A DNA stretch of 64,000 nucleotides from a virus, in the IMG/VR virus record IMGVR_UViG_3300006176_000004, positions 1-64,000 of that record; one strand, written 5' to 3'. Below are positions 8,027 through 15,991 of this stretch, in pieces. Below the pieces are notes generated by a model, which was not told the origin of the DNA, did no database searches, and was given only the letters and a program-made list of their open reading frames with translations. Position 1 is the stretch's first letter. Every line of letters starts with the position of its first letter. The position numbers and the translations under genes are program-made.

Positions 8027-8676
8027 TTCATATTCCTTATCGATTTGACATATTCCCGAAATTCATCCGGCGTCGATGAAAACGCCTCGTCGTGGCACGG
8101 CACATCCGGCAACCGCAGATGCCGCTCAACCATTGGACATCGATAGCTGACAAACCGCATATTTGCCGAATGATCGGATACCCCGAGCGCGCCGTCTTCC
8201 TTGTCGTCATATTCCGTTGCGCGTAGAATCGTCACGCCATCAACGGGACGCACCGATATGATGATTGGCTTTCCGGTCGCGACTACGGCGTTAATCAAGT
8301 CGCCGTCCAGCATCTCGAATGCGCTTATCTTGTAGCGGGGGCAGTTGAGCATTTCGAGGAAGGCAACATCATCGGGGGAAAAGACCGACGAGAACCAAGG
8401 AATATCAACCGATTTAGCATGCTCAATCATCGGCTCAAACCACTCGCGCGGTGTGTATGTTTCGCGGTACAGGTCAAGTAGAGAGCGTCCGTGGAAATCC
8501 TTGGCGAGTGCTACGACACGAGGATTCTTGGCGCGTTTGGCAGCAAGACGTTCTGGCATGAACGCCTGCCACTTGATTGCATCTGCGCCAGAGGATTTAG
8601 CCTCCGAGATCAAGCGCAGAGCATTGAGATATGAGCCGCCGTGAGTTGAGCCGATCTCTGCTACGATTTCTGTCAT
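8023..8676 (-). CDS. neuB: NeuB-family nonulosonic acid synthase, short form
   Basis: 217 residues from the ATG at 8676. Usual NeuB, PseI and LegI enzymes are about 330-350 residues. The TIM-barrel start EIGSTHGG, DAIKWQAF, YKISAFEM, GVSDHS and MVERH are conserved, so the phosphoenolpyruvate-condensing core is recognisable, but the C-terminal antifreeze-like domain is missing and the barrel is shortened. It would join PEP to a 6-deoxy hexosamine to make a nine-carbon sugar acid. The shortening makes activity uncertain. Confidence 0.82.
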   Translation of the reverse strand: MTEIVAEIGSTHGGSYLNALRLISEAKSSGADAIKWQAFMPERLAAKRAKNPRVVALAKDFHGRSLLDLYRETYTPREWFEPMIEHAKSVDIPWFSSVFSPDDVAFLEMLNCPRYKISAFEMLDGDLINAVVATGKPIIISVRPVDGVTILRATEYDDKEDGALGVSDHSANMRFVSYRCPMVERHLRLPDVPCHDEAFSSTPDEFREYVKSIRNMK

Positions 8677-9335
8677 CGAAAGCACCTAAATGTACTCAAA
8701 TCAGGATAATCGTCCCAAGGAAGATCAGCATTGTGCTTCGGCAGCAAACGAAGTTTGGTAAGCCCGTGCGCCGCCAATTCGGGGGAAAGATATGCGTGCC
8801 AGCCGACCATATCGATGTTGTCGTTCTTGGGTGCGATTCCTTCAGTTCTCCCGTCGAAGCGGGCCTTCCTTAGCCACTCGTCGGCATATGGATTATCGTG
8901 GAGTATGGCTCCAGCCTGAGAAATGCTGAGAATCTTGCCCCAGTGAAACGAAACGCATTGCATTTGTCCCGGCACAAACATTCCGGATGTAAAGCGGCGC
9001 GCAAAATCCCAGACCGGGGTCGGCTTGAGCTGATATCCGCCGACCCAACTCTCGTCACGGAACGCAACCTTGCATCCGGCATGTATGATAGATTGCGGGA
9101 CGCTTATGTACGTATATCGTGGTATCTCCACGATCATAGGATCAAATTCGATCTGGATGCCATCCAGCGTGAGACCAGCGGGCTTGCGCATAATGACCTG
9201 ATCGCAACACGCGACTGCTAGCAATATCGCCATCGTGCATGATGTGGTAGACACAGCGTACCGAGCGCCCGTGTAATCGCACAGCGCGGCCTCAAACTGG
9301 CGTACAACATCGAAAGGATTGAGGGAGACAGTCAC
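8673..9335 (-). CDS. DegT/DnrJ/EryC1 aminotransferase, short form
   Basis: 220 residues from GTG at 9335 overlapping the dehydratase stop (GTGA). Usual members are about 370 residues. ALCDYTGARYAVSTTSCTMA is the family N-terminus, and SFHWGKILSISQAGAIL contains the PLP-binding Lys. The usual C-terminal small domain is mostly gone. It would transfer an amino group to the 4-keto sugar made by the dehydratase (PseC-like step). An in-frame start at 9425 would only add a segment inside the previous gene. Confidence 0.78.
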   Translation of the reverse strand: MTVSLNPFDVVRQFEAALCDYTGARYAVSTTSCTMAILLAVACCDQVIMRKPAGLTLDGIQIEFDPMIVEIPRYTYISVPQSIIHAGCKVAFRDESWVGGYQLKPTPVWDFARRFTSGMFVPGQMQCVSFHWGKILSISQAGAILHDNPYADEWLRKARFDGRTEGIAPKNDNIDMVGWHAYLSPELAAHGLTKLRLLPKHNADLPWDDYPDLSTFRCFR

Positions 9336-10186
9336 CGCAGCATCTCTCGCAACTCGGCAACCGACATCCGCCGTGCTTTGTCGCTCGAATTGCCTTCTGC
9401 CATCGATTCGTGCTGCTTTTCCCATTTTGGGAGCCCGATGATTCGCATCTTCGCCCCCATAGCCTCAGCGAGGTCGCCTAGGCGATAGGCCGGCAGAGTA
9501 GGGATTACGATCTCGCCTCCCCGCATCGTCTCAGCCGTATTCAGGACCAGATCGACGGCCTCTTCTATTGTCATGAAGAAGCGCGTGCAGTCCGGATCGG
9601 TAACCGGAACAGTATCCGCACCTTCGGCCAGCATTTTGCGCCAAGTCGGAACAACCGAACCAGTAGATGAAAAAATATTTCCGTAGCGGCAAACGACGAA
9701 GATCGGGCCGCGTTTTCCACGCATATTATTTGCAGCCAGAAATAATGATTCAGCAAATGCCTTGCTAGTTCCGTAGGGGGAAACCGGCTGAAAAACCTTG
9801 TCGGTTGATAACGCAACAACTTTGGACACATGCGCATCATGCGCAGCCTCAATGACATTACTCGCCCCGCCAATGTTCGTTTTTGAAATTTCAATCGGAT
9901 TGTAGAAAGCTGTCTCGATTCGTTTCAAGGCAGCGGCATGAAATACTACCTCCACGTCTTCCATAGCTCGCCGCAGTCTATCCCTATCTCTTACGTCACC
10001 GATGAACATCCGAAGGCGTTCATGCGGATCAAGCGACGTAAGTTCACGCGCCATCTCGGCTTGGCGGTGCTCTCCCCTGGAATAGACAACGATGCGGTGT
10101 GGGTTGTCCTGTTTCATGGTGAGCAAGCGCTTGACGAGCGCAGTCCCAAAAAATCCTGTCGCTCCCGTCACCAGCACACTTTTCAT
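9332..10186 (-). CDS. pseB: Nucleotide-sugar 4,6-dehydratase (PseB-like SDR)
   Basis: 284 residues. VLVTGATGFFGTALV is the NAD(P)-binding GxxGxxG motif; ALSTDKVFQPVSPYGTSKAF carries the TDK and YxxxK catalytic elements that mark the inverting UDP-GlcNAc 4,6-dehydratase group. This is normally the first committed step toward pseudaminic or legionaminic acid. It is transcribed first among the sugar genes, and its start overlaps the upstream small gene. Slightly shorter than the usual 330 residues at the C-terminus. Confidence 0.85.
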   Translation of the reverse strand: MKSVLVTGATGFFGTALVKRLLTMKQDNPHRIVVYSRGEHRQAEMARELTSLDPHERLRMFIGDVRDRDRLRRAMEDVEVVFHAAALKRIETAFYNPIEISKTNIGGASNVIEAAHDAHVSKVVALSTDKVFQPVSPYGTSKAFAESLFLAANNMRGKRGPIFVVCRYGNIFSSTGSVVPTWRKMLAEGADTVPVTDPDCTRFFMTIEEAVDLVLNTAETMRGGEIVIPTLPAYRLGDLAEAMGAKMRIIGLPKWEKQHESMAEGNSSDKARRMSVAELREMLR

Positions 10187-10452
10187 TGACGTGTCTTCCC
10201 AGAAAATTCGATAATCTCAGAAGACTCGCGGCCGTGATCATTCGCGTGATGCTTTTGGCCCTCGAAATCCACGTGAATGATATTCATCTCACATCGTTTG
10301 CACCAAACTTGAAGTCCTAGCTCGGTCCAGCCTGCTTCAAGGCTGACCCAAGCGCGCGGCGATATCCCAATGGGCTTGTCTTTCAGGCAATGCGCACAAT
10401 GAAAGAACATCTTGATTTCGTTTGTGGCAGGTATCTTGCGAGGTGGTTTCAC
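10183..10452 (-). CDS. Zinc-ribbon hypothetical protein
   Basis: 89 residues from GTG at 10452 overlapping the stop of the upstream tiny gene (GTGA). FHCAHC and WCKRC, about 30 residues apart, form a CxxC-CxxC zinc ribbon. The C-terminal third is His-rich and polar. Function unknown. Confidence 0.65.
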   Translation of the reverse strand: MKPPRKIPATNEIKMFFHCAHCLKDKPIGISPRAWVSLEAGWTELGLQVWCKRCEMNIIHVDFEGQKHHANDHGRESSEIIEFSGKTRQ

Positions 10453-10535
10453 GCAAGCACCCACGTCAGAACCCCGAGGAGTACGAGCGATGCGAGGCAT
10501 ACGGCGGAAAACGAATAGAACACAGGTGCGGTCAT
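10449..10535 (-). CDS. 28-residue single-helix membrane protein
   Basis: MTAPVFYSFSAVCLAS opens a protein that is one transmembrane helix ending WVLA. The ATG is preceded by AAAGGGA about nine bases upstream, and the stop overlaps the next gene as GTGA. Too short for a family call. Confidence 0.5.
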   Translation of the reverse strand: MTAPVFYSFSAVCLASLVLLGVLTWVLA

Positions 10536-10555
10536 TTGTAGGTCAGTCCCTTTAG

Positions 10556-10696
10556 TTATAGTGGCGAAACGCCGTGTAGCGCGCCGTAGATCAGCGTAAT
10601 GACCGCCACAGTGGCAATGATGGCGATGGCAGCGAGAATGGCGCATCCGTACAGCGGAGCATCATCCGACATGCGGTAGTTGGCGTCGTGCTTCAT
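10556..10696 (-). CDS. Small membrane protein
   Basis: 46 residues starting MKHDANYRMSDD; the ATG overlaps the previous stop (ATGA). One transmembrane helix (about residues 17-38) with a short N-terminal cytoplasmic part. Function unknown. Confidence 0.55.
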   Translation of the reverse strand: MKHDANYRMSDDAPLYGCAILAAIAIIATVAVITLIYGALHGVSPL

Positions 10697-10821
10697 TGCA
10701 GGGATGTCCCTTCGATAGTGGTATGTTGCATTGTCAGCGATGCCATTGAACATGCAAAAACGAAGGTCAGCGCGGCGTACAAAACCAGCAATGAGAAAAG
10801 ATAAATCTTGAAATGCTTCAT
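10693..10821 (-). CDS. Small membrane or exported protein
   Basis: 42 residues (MKHFKIYLFSLLVLY...). A hydrophobic helix ends near a Cys (FVFACSM), which could be a weak lipobox. Both ends overlap neighbours as ATGA, strong support for translation despite the small size. Confidence 0.55.
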   Translation of the reverse strand: MKHFKIYLFSLLVLYAALTFVFACSMASLTMQHTTIEGTSLQ

Positions 10822-11108
10822 TTTATAGCCTCGTCCATTGCGGCTTTGTAGCCCTCGGACATGCAGTGATAGGTGCTCATATGCGCTTCGTATCGCTCAG
10901 CAGCCTTGGTCGCGGCGTCCCGCATTGCGTCGGTAGGTTCTCGCATCGCCGAGATCGCAGCACGAGCAGCATCAATGCCAAATCCGCGCTCATCGCCGTC
11001 AAGATCATCAAATGACAGCGGACCTTTGCCAGTTTGGCCATCCTCGTCCATCTGCTTGCGCCACGATGCGAAAATAGCCCGCGCCACCCGATCAATCATT
11101 TCGCTCAT
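10818..11108 (-). CDS. Conserved small phage-type protein
   Basis: 96 residues starting MSEMIDRVARAIFASW, behind a GGAGG. The pattern of MIDRVARAI, then ARAAISAMREPTDAM, is one I associate with small proteins widespread in alphaproteobacterial phages and prophages. Helical, no catalytic motif. Function unknown. Confidence 0.7.
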   Translation of the reverse strand: MSEMIDRVARAIFASWRKQMDEDGQTGKGPLSFDDLDGDERGFGIDAARAAISAMREPTDAMRDAATKAAERYEAHMSTYHCMSEGYKAAMDEAIK

Positions 11109-11805
11109 GCTGGAATGCCTCCGATATACCATGTTGATATAGATTTATTCCTTCATCAGAAAGTTCATTTCGAGCAATAGTAGAAATTTCTTCCCATGTT
11201 TTCATAATTTTTGATGCTAGAAGTTTTCCATTTTCTTCATCTGCTGGTGGAATACTTATGCGTATATTTACTCGGCAGTTGAATTCTACTCCACCTAAGA
11301 TTTGCCTTGCAGTTCTTCGTATTTCCTTAAAAAAATCAATGGACGCACGCTCTAATCCAATTGTTTTCATTCTGCTCTTGCGTGCGGTGCGTGAGACCCG
11401 GATAAGAGCTTTCCGAATTATATTTAAAACATTATCATGATCTGAGCGCGATAGTATAATATCGAAAGCATATCCATCGTGTTGGATAATTTCATCTCCA
11501 ACCTCGTAAATGGCACTCAAAAATGTTGCGGTAATGCATTCAATATTTTTTTGATCAATATCGTTCTGAATACGGTTCTTCAGCAATTTTGCCTTGTTGT
11601 ATTTTGGAGATTCAGATTGAATAGCTAAAGTTTCCATGGCCAAAGCTTCTTCGCGATCGGCGCATTGCTGGATTTCAACCTTTTTGATCAGGTCAAACCA
11701 AGATGAAGCTTTATGTTGGGAAAGCCTAATAATTGGGCGCAACGAAATTCCAACATAGAGAAGAACTCCGTCTGCATCAAAATGGCGATAGAGGTGGCAA
11801 GTCAT
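11092..11805 (-). CDS. GIY-YIG domain protein
   Basis: 237 residues. The first 80 residues fit a GIY-YIG nuclease: HLYRHFDADGVLLYVGIS, an Arg in RLSQH, and METLAIQSESPKYNKAK with the catalytic Glu. The rest is helical and unrecognised and may bind DNA. It could be a homing endonuclease or a DNA-processing enzyme. It is AT-richer than its neighbours, a hint of separate origin. Confidence 0.7.
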   Translation of the reverse strand: MTCHLYRHFDADGVLLYVGISLRPIIRLSQHKASSWFDLIKKVEIQQCADREEALAMETLAIQSESPKYNKAKLLKNRIQNDIDQKNIECITATFLSAIYEVGDEIIQHDGYAFDIILSRSDHDNVLNIIRKALIRVSRTARKSRMKTIGLERASIDFFKEIRRTARQILGGVEFNCRVNIRISIPPADEENGKLLASKIMKTWEEISTIARNELSDEGINLYQHGISEAFQHERND

Positions 11806-12140
11806 TTCTTATTCCTTCGCCGATACCAAGTGCGGCGACTCATCCCGAGTTTTTCCCATGGTTTAGTGCGGCTCAGCGCCTTATCGGCATCGCGAGCCAG
11901 CGGACGGCCACCACGGTTTGAATTGGTTGGACCGCTTGATTCGGCGGCGGTCCTCTCGCCGTTGAGCGCTACTCGCTCCATATCCAAAAACTCTGATTTT
12001 CTCTCATGAACAGGTTGAGGTAACGGGGCGGTTACTTCATGATGGCCTCCCTTTTTGCGGACCCGATTTGAAGGCACAGGAGCAGCAAACCGCGCCTGTT
12101 TTTTTGCCTTCAATCGATTTAGATTATCCTGTTTGCTCAC
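11802..12140 (-). CDS. Probable DNA-binding protein with RTWYRRR C-terminus
   Basis: 112 residues from GTG at 12140 (an ATG at 12188 is also in frame). It is basic and disordered-looking except for the C-terminus GRPLARDADKALSRTKPW followed by MSRRTWYRRR, which resembles a helix-turn-helix recognition segment. The protein at 41884-42303 ends in the same motif. If 12140 is the start, three TGGCAC repeats sit immediately upstream, making self-regulation possible. First gene of the leftward operon. Confidence 0.55.
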   Translation of the reverse strand: MSKQDNLNRLKAKKQARFAAPVPSNRVRKKGGHHEVTAPLPQPVHERKSEFLDMERVALNGERTAAESSGPTNSNRGGRPLARDADKALSRTKPWEKLGMSRRTWYRRRNKK

Positions 12141-12166
12141 TGGCACTGATTGGCACAGTTTGGCAC
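12141..12166. repeat. Three TGGCAC direct repeats, 10-bp period (possible operator)
   Basis: TGGCAC occurs at 12141, 12151 and 12161, exactly one helical turn apart, in the gap between the leftward operon and the rightward lysis operon. Such phasing suits cooperative binding of a repressor on one face of DNA. If the 11802 gene instead starts at 12188 the repeats would be inside it. Confidence 0.5.
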
Positions 12167-12234
12167 GGACCGCAAGTCCTATTTTCACGACGCTAGAAAC
12201 CTGCTAGGTTGCACCAAATCCATAGGGACAACCG

Positions 12235-12885
12235 ATGAGCAATTTTGCCGATGCGCTGATCAAACTCTGGCCGCACGCTGATTCGCATGTTCCGGGACTG
12301 ATTGAGGGTATGATTGCATCGGCTCCGACCGTATTCCCGAAATATGGGCTCGATTCGGACCTGACGATTGCCCACGCGATGGCCCAGTTTTCCGAAGAGT
12401 GTGGTTGCGGTGCCGAGATGCAGGAAAACATGAACTATTCGGCCGCCCGACTCCTGCAAGTCTTTCCCACCCATTTTTCACACGATCAAGCCATTGCGAT
12501 GCAGCATAATCCCCGTGCGATCGCGGATCAGGCATATGGGTCGAGAATGGGCAATCATCCCGGAACGGATGACGGCTGGAACTTTCGGGGCCAAGGATTG
12601 TCACAGGTGACCGGTAGGCAGGGTTACGCCGCACTGGCTGCAAAGACTGGTCTGGACCTTTTAACGCATCCTGAGCTGATTGTGGCCCCGGCAACCACCC
12701 TTGAATGCGGAGTGGGGGATTTCGTGCTCTGCGGCTGCCTGCCCTATGCCGAGAAGGATAGCCTGTTGGGCGTCTCATCCATGCTCAATGTCGGCCATTT
12801 CGTTGGAAATCCGAATCAGATCAACGGATATGCGATGCGAAAGAGTTGGTTGTCGCTCTGGAAGCATGCGATGGGCCTTTTATGA
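12235..12885 (+). CDS. GH19 endolysin (chitinase-like peptidoglycan hydrolase)
   Basis: 216 residues. AQFSEECGCGAEMQENMNYS contains the GH19 catalytic Glu pair region, and GWNFRGQGLSQVTGRQGY is the conserved substrate-groove segment. Phage members cleave peptidoglycan for lysis. There is no signal peptide, so a holin is needed. It starts the rightward lysis block, 46 bp from the longest reading of the divergent gene, and its stop overlaps the next start as ATGA. Confidence 0.9.
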   Translation: MSNFADALIKLWPHADSHVPGLIEGMIASAPTVFPKYGLDSDLTIAHAMAQFSEECGCGAEMQENMNYSAARLLQVFPTHFSHDQAIAMQHNPRAIADQAYGSRMGNHPGTDDGWNFRGQGLSQVTGRQGYAALAAKTGLDLLTHPELIVAPATTLECGVGDFVLCGCLPYAEKDSLLGVSSMLNVGHFVGNPNQINGYAMRKSWLSLWKHAMGLL

Positions 12886-13091
12886 ACAAAGACGACACCC
12901 TCAAAGCGGTAGATGCTGCCTTTCTGGCCGGGGTGAATCGGCTGTACGAGGTGTTCGTCCAGGGATTACAGATTGGCACTACCTCGGACGTGCTGGAAGC
13001 ACGATTTCAGCGCGGGTTGGCATCAAATTTGGATGCATACGGCAGGATCAGGATAGTCGTGGAAGATTATTTCAAGGGAAAAGGGAACTAG
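12882..13091 (+). CDS. Hypothetical protein of the lysis operon
   Basis: 69 residues starting MNKDDTLKAVDAAF, ATG overlapping the endolysin stop. Soluble and helical with a basic C-terminus (DYFKGKGN). No recognised domain. Coupled translation with the endolysin suggests a lysis accessory, which is inference. Confidence 0.65.
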   Translation: MNKDDTLKAVDAAFLAGVNRLYEVFVQGLQIGTTSDVLEARFQRGLASNLDAYGRIRIVVEDYFKGKGN

Positions 13092-13093
13092 AT

Positions 13094-13636
13094 ATGGCCG
13101 AACAGCAGCCGCAGCCGACTTTGACCTCCTATGTGAAGTTTCTTTTCAGCCCGACGACCTTGGCGGCTCTCCGGTATGCGCTGGCTGCCGTTGCACCTCT
13201 GGTCGCGCTATTTGGCGTCAGCGGGTTCACACCGGACCGAATCAATAGCTGGGTCTCCTATGCCCAGACATTCGGAACGGCAGCGCTGGCCATATTGGCT
13301 CTGTTGGGCATCATTGTTCCAGTGATTGTTGCTATTTTGGGCATTCTGAGCGCGACCATCAAGACGCAGATCGCCCGCGTTCGGGAGTTGGCGAATAACC
13401 CGCAGTTGGCCACCCAAGAGGCCGCAAAGGCTCTGACCGATGCAACGTCCCAATTGGCAAAATCAGGTGACGTGCAGCAATCAGCATCGGCCGTTAATGC
13501 GCTGGTAGCCGCCACGATCGGGCTCAACAAGGTTCAGACAATCATCACCGATAAGGCCACGGCTGATGCCTCGCCGTCGCCTTCTGTTATTGCCGCAACT
13601 GATAACGTGGCACCGATCGCAAAGGTTGCGGGCTGA
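13094..13636 (+). CDS. Holin-like membrane protein
   Basis: 180 residues. Two hydrophobic segments (about residues 23-45 and 58-85, rich in Ala, Leu, Ile) with a short loop, then a long helical soluble tail. Position directly after the endolysin fits a holin or holin-related protein. The tail is longer than in typical small holins, so the call is tentative. Confidence 0.55.
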   Translation: MAEQQPQPTLTSYVKFLFSPTTLAALRYALAAVAPLVALFGVSGFTPDRINSWVSYAQTFGTAALAILALLGIIVPVIVAILGILSATIKTQIARVRELANNPQLATQEAAKALTDATSQLAKSGDVQQSASAVNALVAATIGLNKVQTIITDKATADASPSPSVIAATDNVAPIAKVAG

Positions 13637-13709
13637 TACATTTCGGCAACAGCCAAGACTGCCGTTAGGGGATATGCTGCGCCCTTCAATTAAACAGGGG
13701 AATGGCAAA

Positions 13710-14420
13710 ATGAAGAATATCTCTTGCGCGTTGGCTCTCGGTGCGGCGCTGCTCGCTGGGCCTGCATTGGCGGCTGATCTGCCGACCAAGGCGGCACCTT
13801 TTACAGGGTTTTCAGCTTATCCTACGAAATGTGGCCTCTATTACGGTGTAGGCACAATGGGATCAAGCGGATCGGTCGCCAGCCCAGTTATAGGCACACA
13901 AGTTGTGCAGGGTGCGATCGGCCTAAACGTCGGTTATACTTGTCCGGTTGGGGCAAGCGGCGGCTATTGGTTTGCTGACGGATTGGCTGCGTTCGCAAAC
14001 CTCAATGGGACAACGAACGGATTCAATCCAACGGGGCCGGCTCAGTTCATGGAGCGTTTCGGGTTTGGTGCTCCCGTTAACATGATCATGTCATTGATTC
14101 CCGGACTCAGTTCGTTGCAGAATGCAGTGCCGGCCTTGATCCCGCTTCCCGCTGGCACAAGCATTGTAACGACTAGTCCGTATATCGCTGGCGCGTTTCA
14201 CCAAGACGACACAGGCGTGAGCGTTGGGCTAGCTTCCAACAAGACGTACCTATTCTCTGGCGGGTTCCAAGTTGGTACCAAAACGAGAATTTCTAACGGC
14301 TTGGTGTTGGATAACTTCGCTGAATACACATTGCCGAGTACTGAGGTTTGCCTCGGCGTATTGCCAGGATGCGTCAAGCGAGGTGCAGAAGTGCGTGTCG
14401 GTGCTCTTCTTCAGTGGTAA
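13710..14420 (+). CDS. Exported outer-membrane-like protein
   Basis: 236 residues with a clear signal peptide (MKNISCALALGAALLAG) cleaved before AADLPTKAAPF. That mature start is typical of Omp25/Omp31-like and porin-like proteins of Hyphomicrobiales hosts. The rest is Gly-, Thr- and aromatic-rich and ends RVGALLQW, consistent with beta strands closing at an aromatic residue. A host-derived outer membrane protein carried by the phage could alter the surface or help lysis. Both roles are inference. Confidence 0.65.
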   Translation: MKNISCALALGAALLAGPALAADLPTKAAPFTGFSAYPTKCGLYYGVGTMGSSGSVASPVIGTQVVQGAIGLNVGYTCPVGASGGYWFADGLAAFANLNGTTNGFNPTGPAQFMERFGFGAPVNMIMSLIPGLSSLQNAVPALIPLPAGTSIVTTSPYIAGAFHQDDTGVSVGLASNKTYLFSGGFQVGTKTRISNGLVLDNFAEYTLPSTEVCLGVLPGCVKRGAEVRVGALLQW

Positions 14421-14473
14421 TCTGATTTTCGGCGCGGCTCTCACGGGTCGCGCCGATCTCATAGGAGGGTTCC

Positions 14474-14836
14474 GTGACCATTAGCAAATCTGCCGCAGAT
14501 GGGCTGTTACGAGCAGTTGCGTTTCTCCACCCTGGATATGCACCTCTGATTGATTTCCTGGAGGCTCATGAGGACGCATTGGTTGCGGCTGGTCCTGTCA
14601 TCAATGAAGCGGCCAAGGAAGGTCCTGGTGCCCTTGCTGCCGCTGAGACGGCCGCTCCCGGCCTTACCCAAGCAATCAAGCATTTCATCGAATCCTCGCC
14701 AGTTGCGACTTATCAGCCAAAATTGGCGACAATGCATGCTGAGAACATTACTCGGCGGATTGTCGGCGCCCCTGTATTGACCGAGGACCAAGAACACGAT
14801 TTTCTGAGCGAGGACAGCCGCAGCGGGAGCGGCTAG
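14474..14836 (+). CDS. Hypothetical protein
   Basis: 120 residues from GTG at 14474 behind GGAGGG. Ala-rich and helical (NEAAKEGPGALAAAETAAPG), no signal peptide or membrane helix. Function unknown; it lies in the lysis block. Confidence 0.65.
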   Translation: MTISKSAADGLLRAVAFLHPGYAPLIDFLEAHEDALVAAGPVINEAAKEGPGALAAAETAAPGLTQAIKHFIESSPVATYQPKLATMHAENITRRIVGAPVLTEDQEHDFLSEDSRSGSG

Positions 14837-14905
14837 AGCCCAATACCACCTTGACGCGAAGCCATTTTGTTGGGCATTGTCAGGCTCTCAAGAGATGAGG
14901 GCTTT

Positions 14906-15412
14906 ATGATAAATATCAATATCCGATTCGTTCGGAACAAGAGCATTGCAGAGGGCCTGATCTCCTGGCGCGAAGGGGTATGCATGCCATTCCCACCAAC
15001 TCATTCCGAGTGCGTGACGCCGGATGGGAAATGGCTCGGGCAACACGGATTTGGCGGGATGCAAGCCCGCGAGGCTGGCTATGACCATGACGAAGTAGAC
15101 CTGATGCCGGACGGTCGTCGGTGCGAGATAATCGTACCACTGCCGGTAACCGAAGCGCAACATGACGCATTCTATGCCTATATGCATAGTAAGATCGGTA
15201 TGCCCTACGATTGGGTGTCAATTCTCGGATTCCTGGCCACCGAGCAGCATTTGCATACTGAGGGTTCGCTGGTCTGCTCGGCGATCGTTGCCGCCGGCCT
15301 TCGGACTGAGGGATGCGAATATTTCAAATGGCCCATGACCAAGCCGTTTCATCAGATCGATCCGGCCACTTTGATGCTGATTCTGTCTACACACGTTGAA
15401 ATTCCGCATTAG
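14906..15412 (+). CDS. NlpC/P60-like papain-fold amidase
   Basis: 168 residues starting MININIRFVRNK. GMPYDWVSILGF then SLVCSAIVAAGLR match the permuted papain-fold (YebB/NlpC-like) layout with a catalytic Cys in LVCS and an early His (near PTHSECV). Such proteins hydrolyse peptide or amide bonds in cell wall or lipids. An in-frame start at 14867 is weaker. It could assist host lysis or entry. Confidence 0.65.
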   Translation: MININIRFVRNKSIAEGLISWREGVCMPFPPTHSECVTPDGKWLGQHGFGGMQAREAGYDHDEVDLMPDGRRCEIIVPLPVTEAQHDAFYAYMHSKIGMPYDWVSILGFLATEQHLHTEGSLVCSAIVAAGLRTEGCEYFKWPMTKPFHQIDPATLMLILSTHVEIPH

Positions 15413-15422
15413 GTGCAATCCG

Positions 15423-15749
15423 ATGTCAGATGCAGATACGCCATGGATCACTTGGGCCTATGATCTAGGCGCTGTTCCTGGCGTGTTTCTCGTCATTTCG
15501 ACGATGATATATACCGTTCACGATGAAATCAACCGTGTTGCGTCTCGGTGGCTGCGCTGGACCCGCCAAGGATCATTTACCCTAATGGCGGTGCTTCTCG
15601 TCAACGGAATGATGAGCGATGCTTCCCGGCTATCATTGGTTTTGGTTTTTTGGTCTGGAATCATGGCTCTCATCATAAATCAACTCGCGCTCCGGGAGCG
15701 GGCGAAAACCGGAGAGCAGGTCGCTCATGCAGAATCTCAACTTGATTGA
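15423..15749 (+). CDS. Membrane protein, possible holin
   Basis: 108 residues starting MSDADTPWITWAYD with three hydrophobic stretches (about 12-30, 50-65, 70-88) and a charged C-terminus. Size and topology are compatible with a class I holin. No family recognised. Confidence 0.55.
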   Translation: MSDADTPWITWAYDLGAVPGVFLVISTMIYTVHDEINRVASRWLRWTRQGSFTLMAVLLVNGMMSDASRLSLVLVFWSGIMALIINQLALRERAKTGEQVAHAESQLD

Positions 15750-15778
15750 TACTAGAACCGACATTATGAGGGGCGAGG

Positions 15779-15991
15779 GTGGGCAGTGCAGGCTTCGATT
15801 GGCTTGGGTATCTTCGGGAAGGAAGCCCGTATGCTCTTCTGCTTGGTGCGGTTTACTGGCTGAATGCCGATCGTGTCCGGCTCTTGTCGGAATTGAAAGA
15901 CCGGGACGCCAAGATAGAAGCACTGGCAGAGCGGGTTCTGACTCTGACGGCAGAAATAAAAACCTTCCTCTTCACCGAGCGCAAGGCATGA
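15779..15991 (+). CDS. Small membrane protein with coiled coil (i-spanin-like)
   Basis: 70 residues from GTG at 15779. One transmembrane helix (SPYALLLGAVYWLNA) is followed by a heptad-patterned segment (LLSELKDRDAKIEALAERVL). Inner-membrane helix plus coiled coil is the layout of phage i-spanins, though no partner lipoprotein is obvious beside it. Confidence 0.5.
   Translation: MGSAGFDWLGYLREGSPYALLLGAVYWLNADRVRLLSELKDRDAKIEALAERVLTLTAEIKTFLFTERKA

Noticed and set aside
12141-12170. Sigma-54 promoter, because TGGCAC is its -24 element.
   Set aside because: No GC/TTGC element follows at the required spacing after any of the three TGGCAC units.
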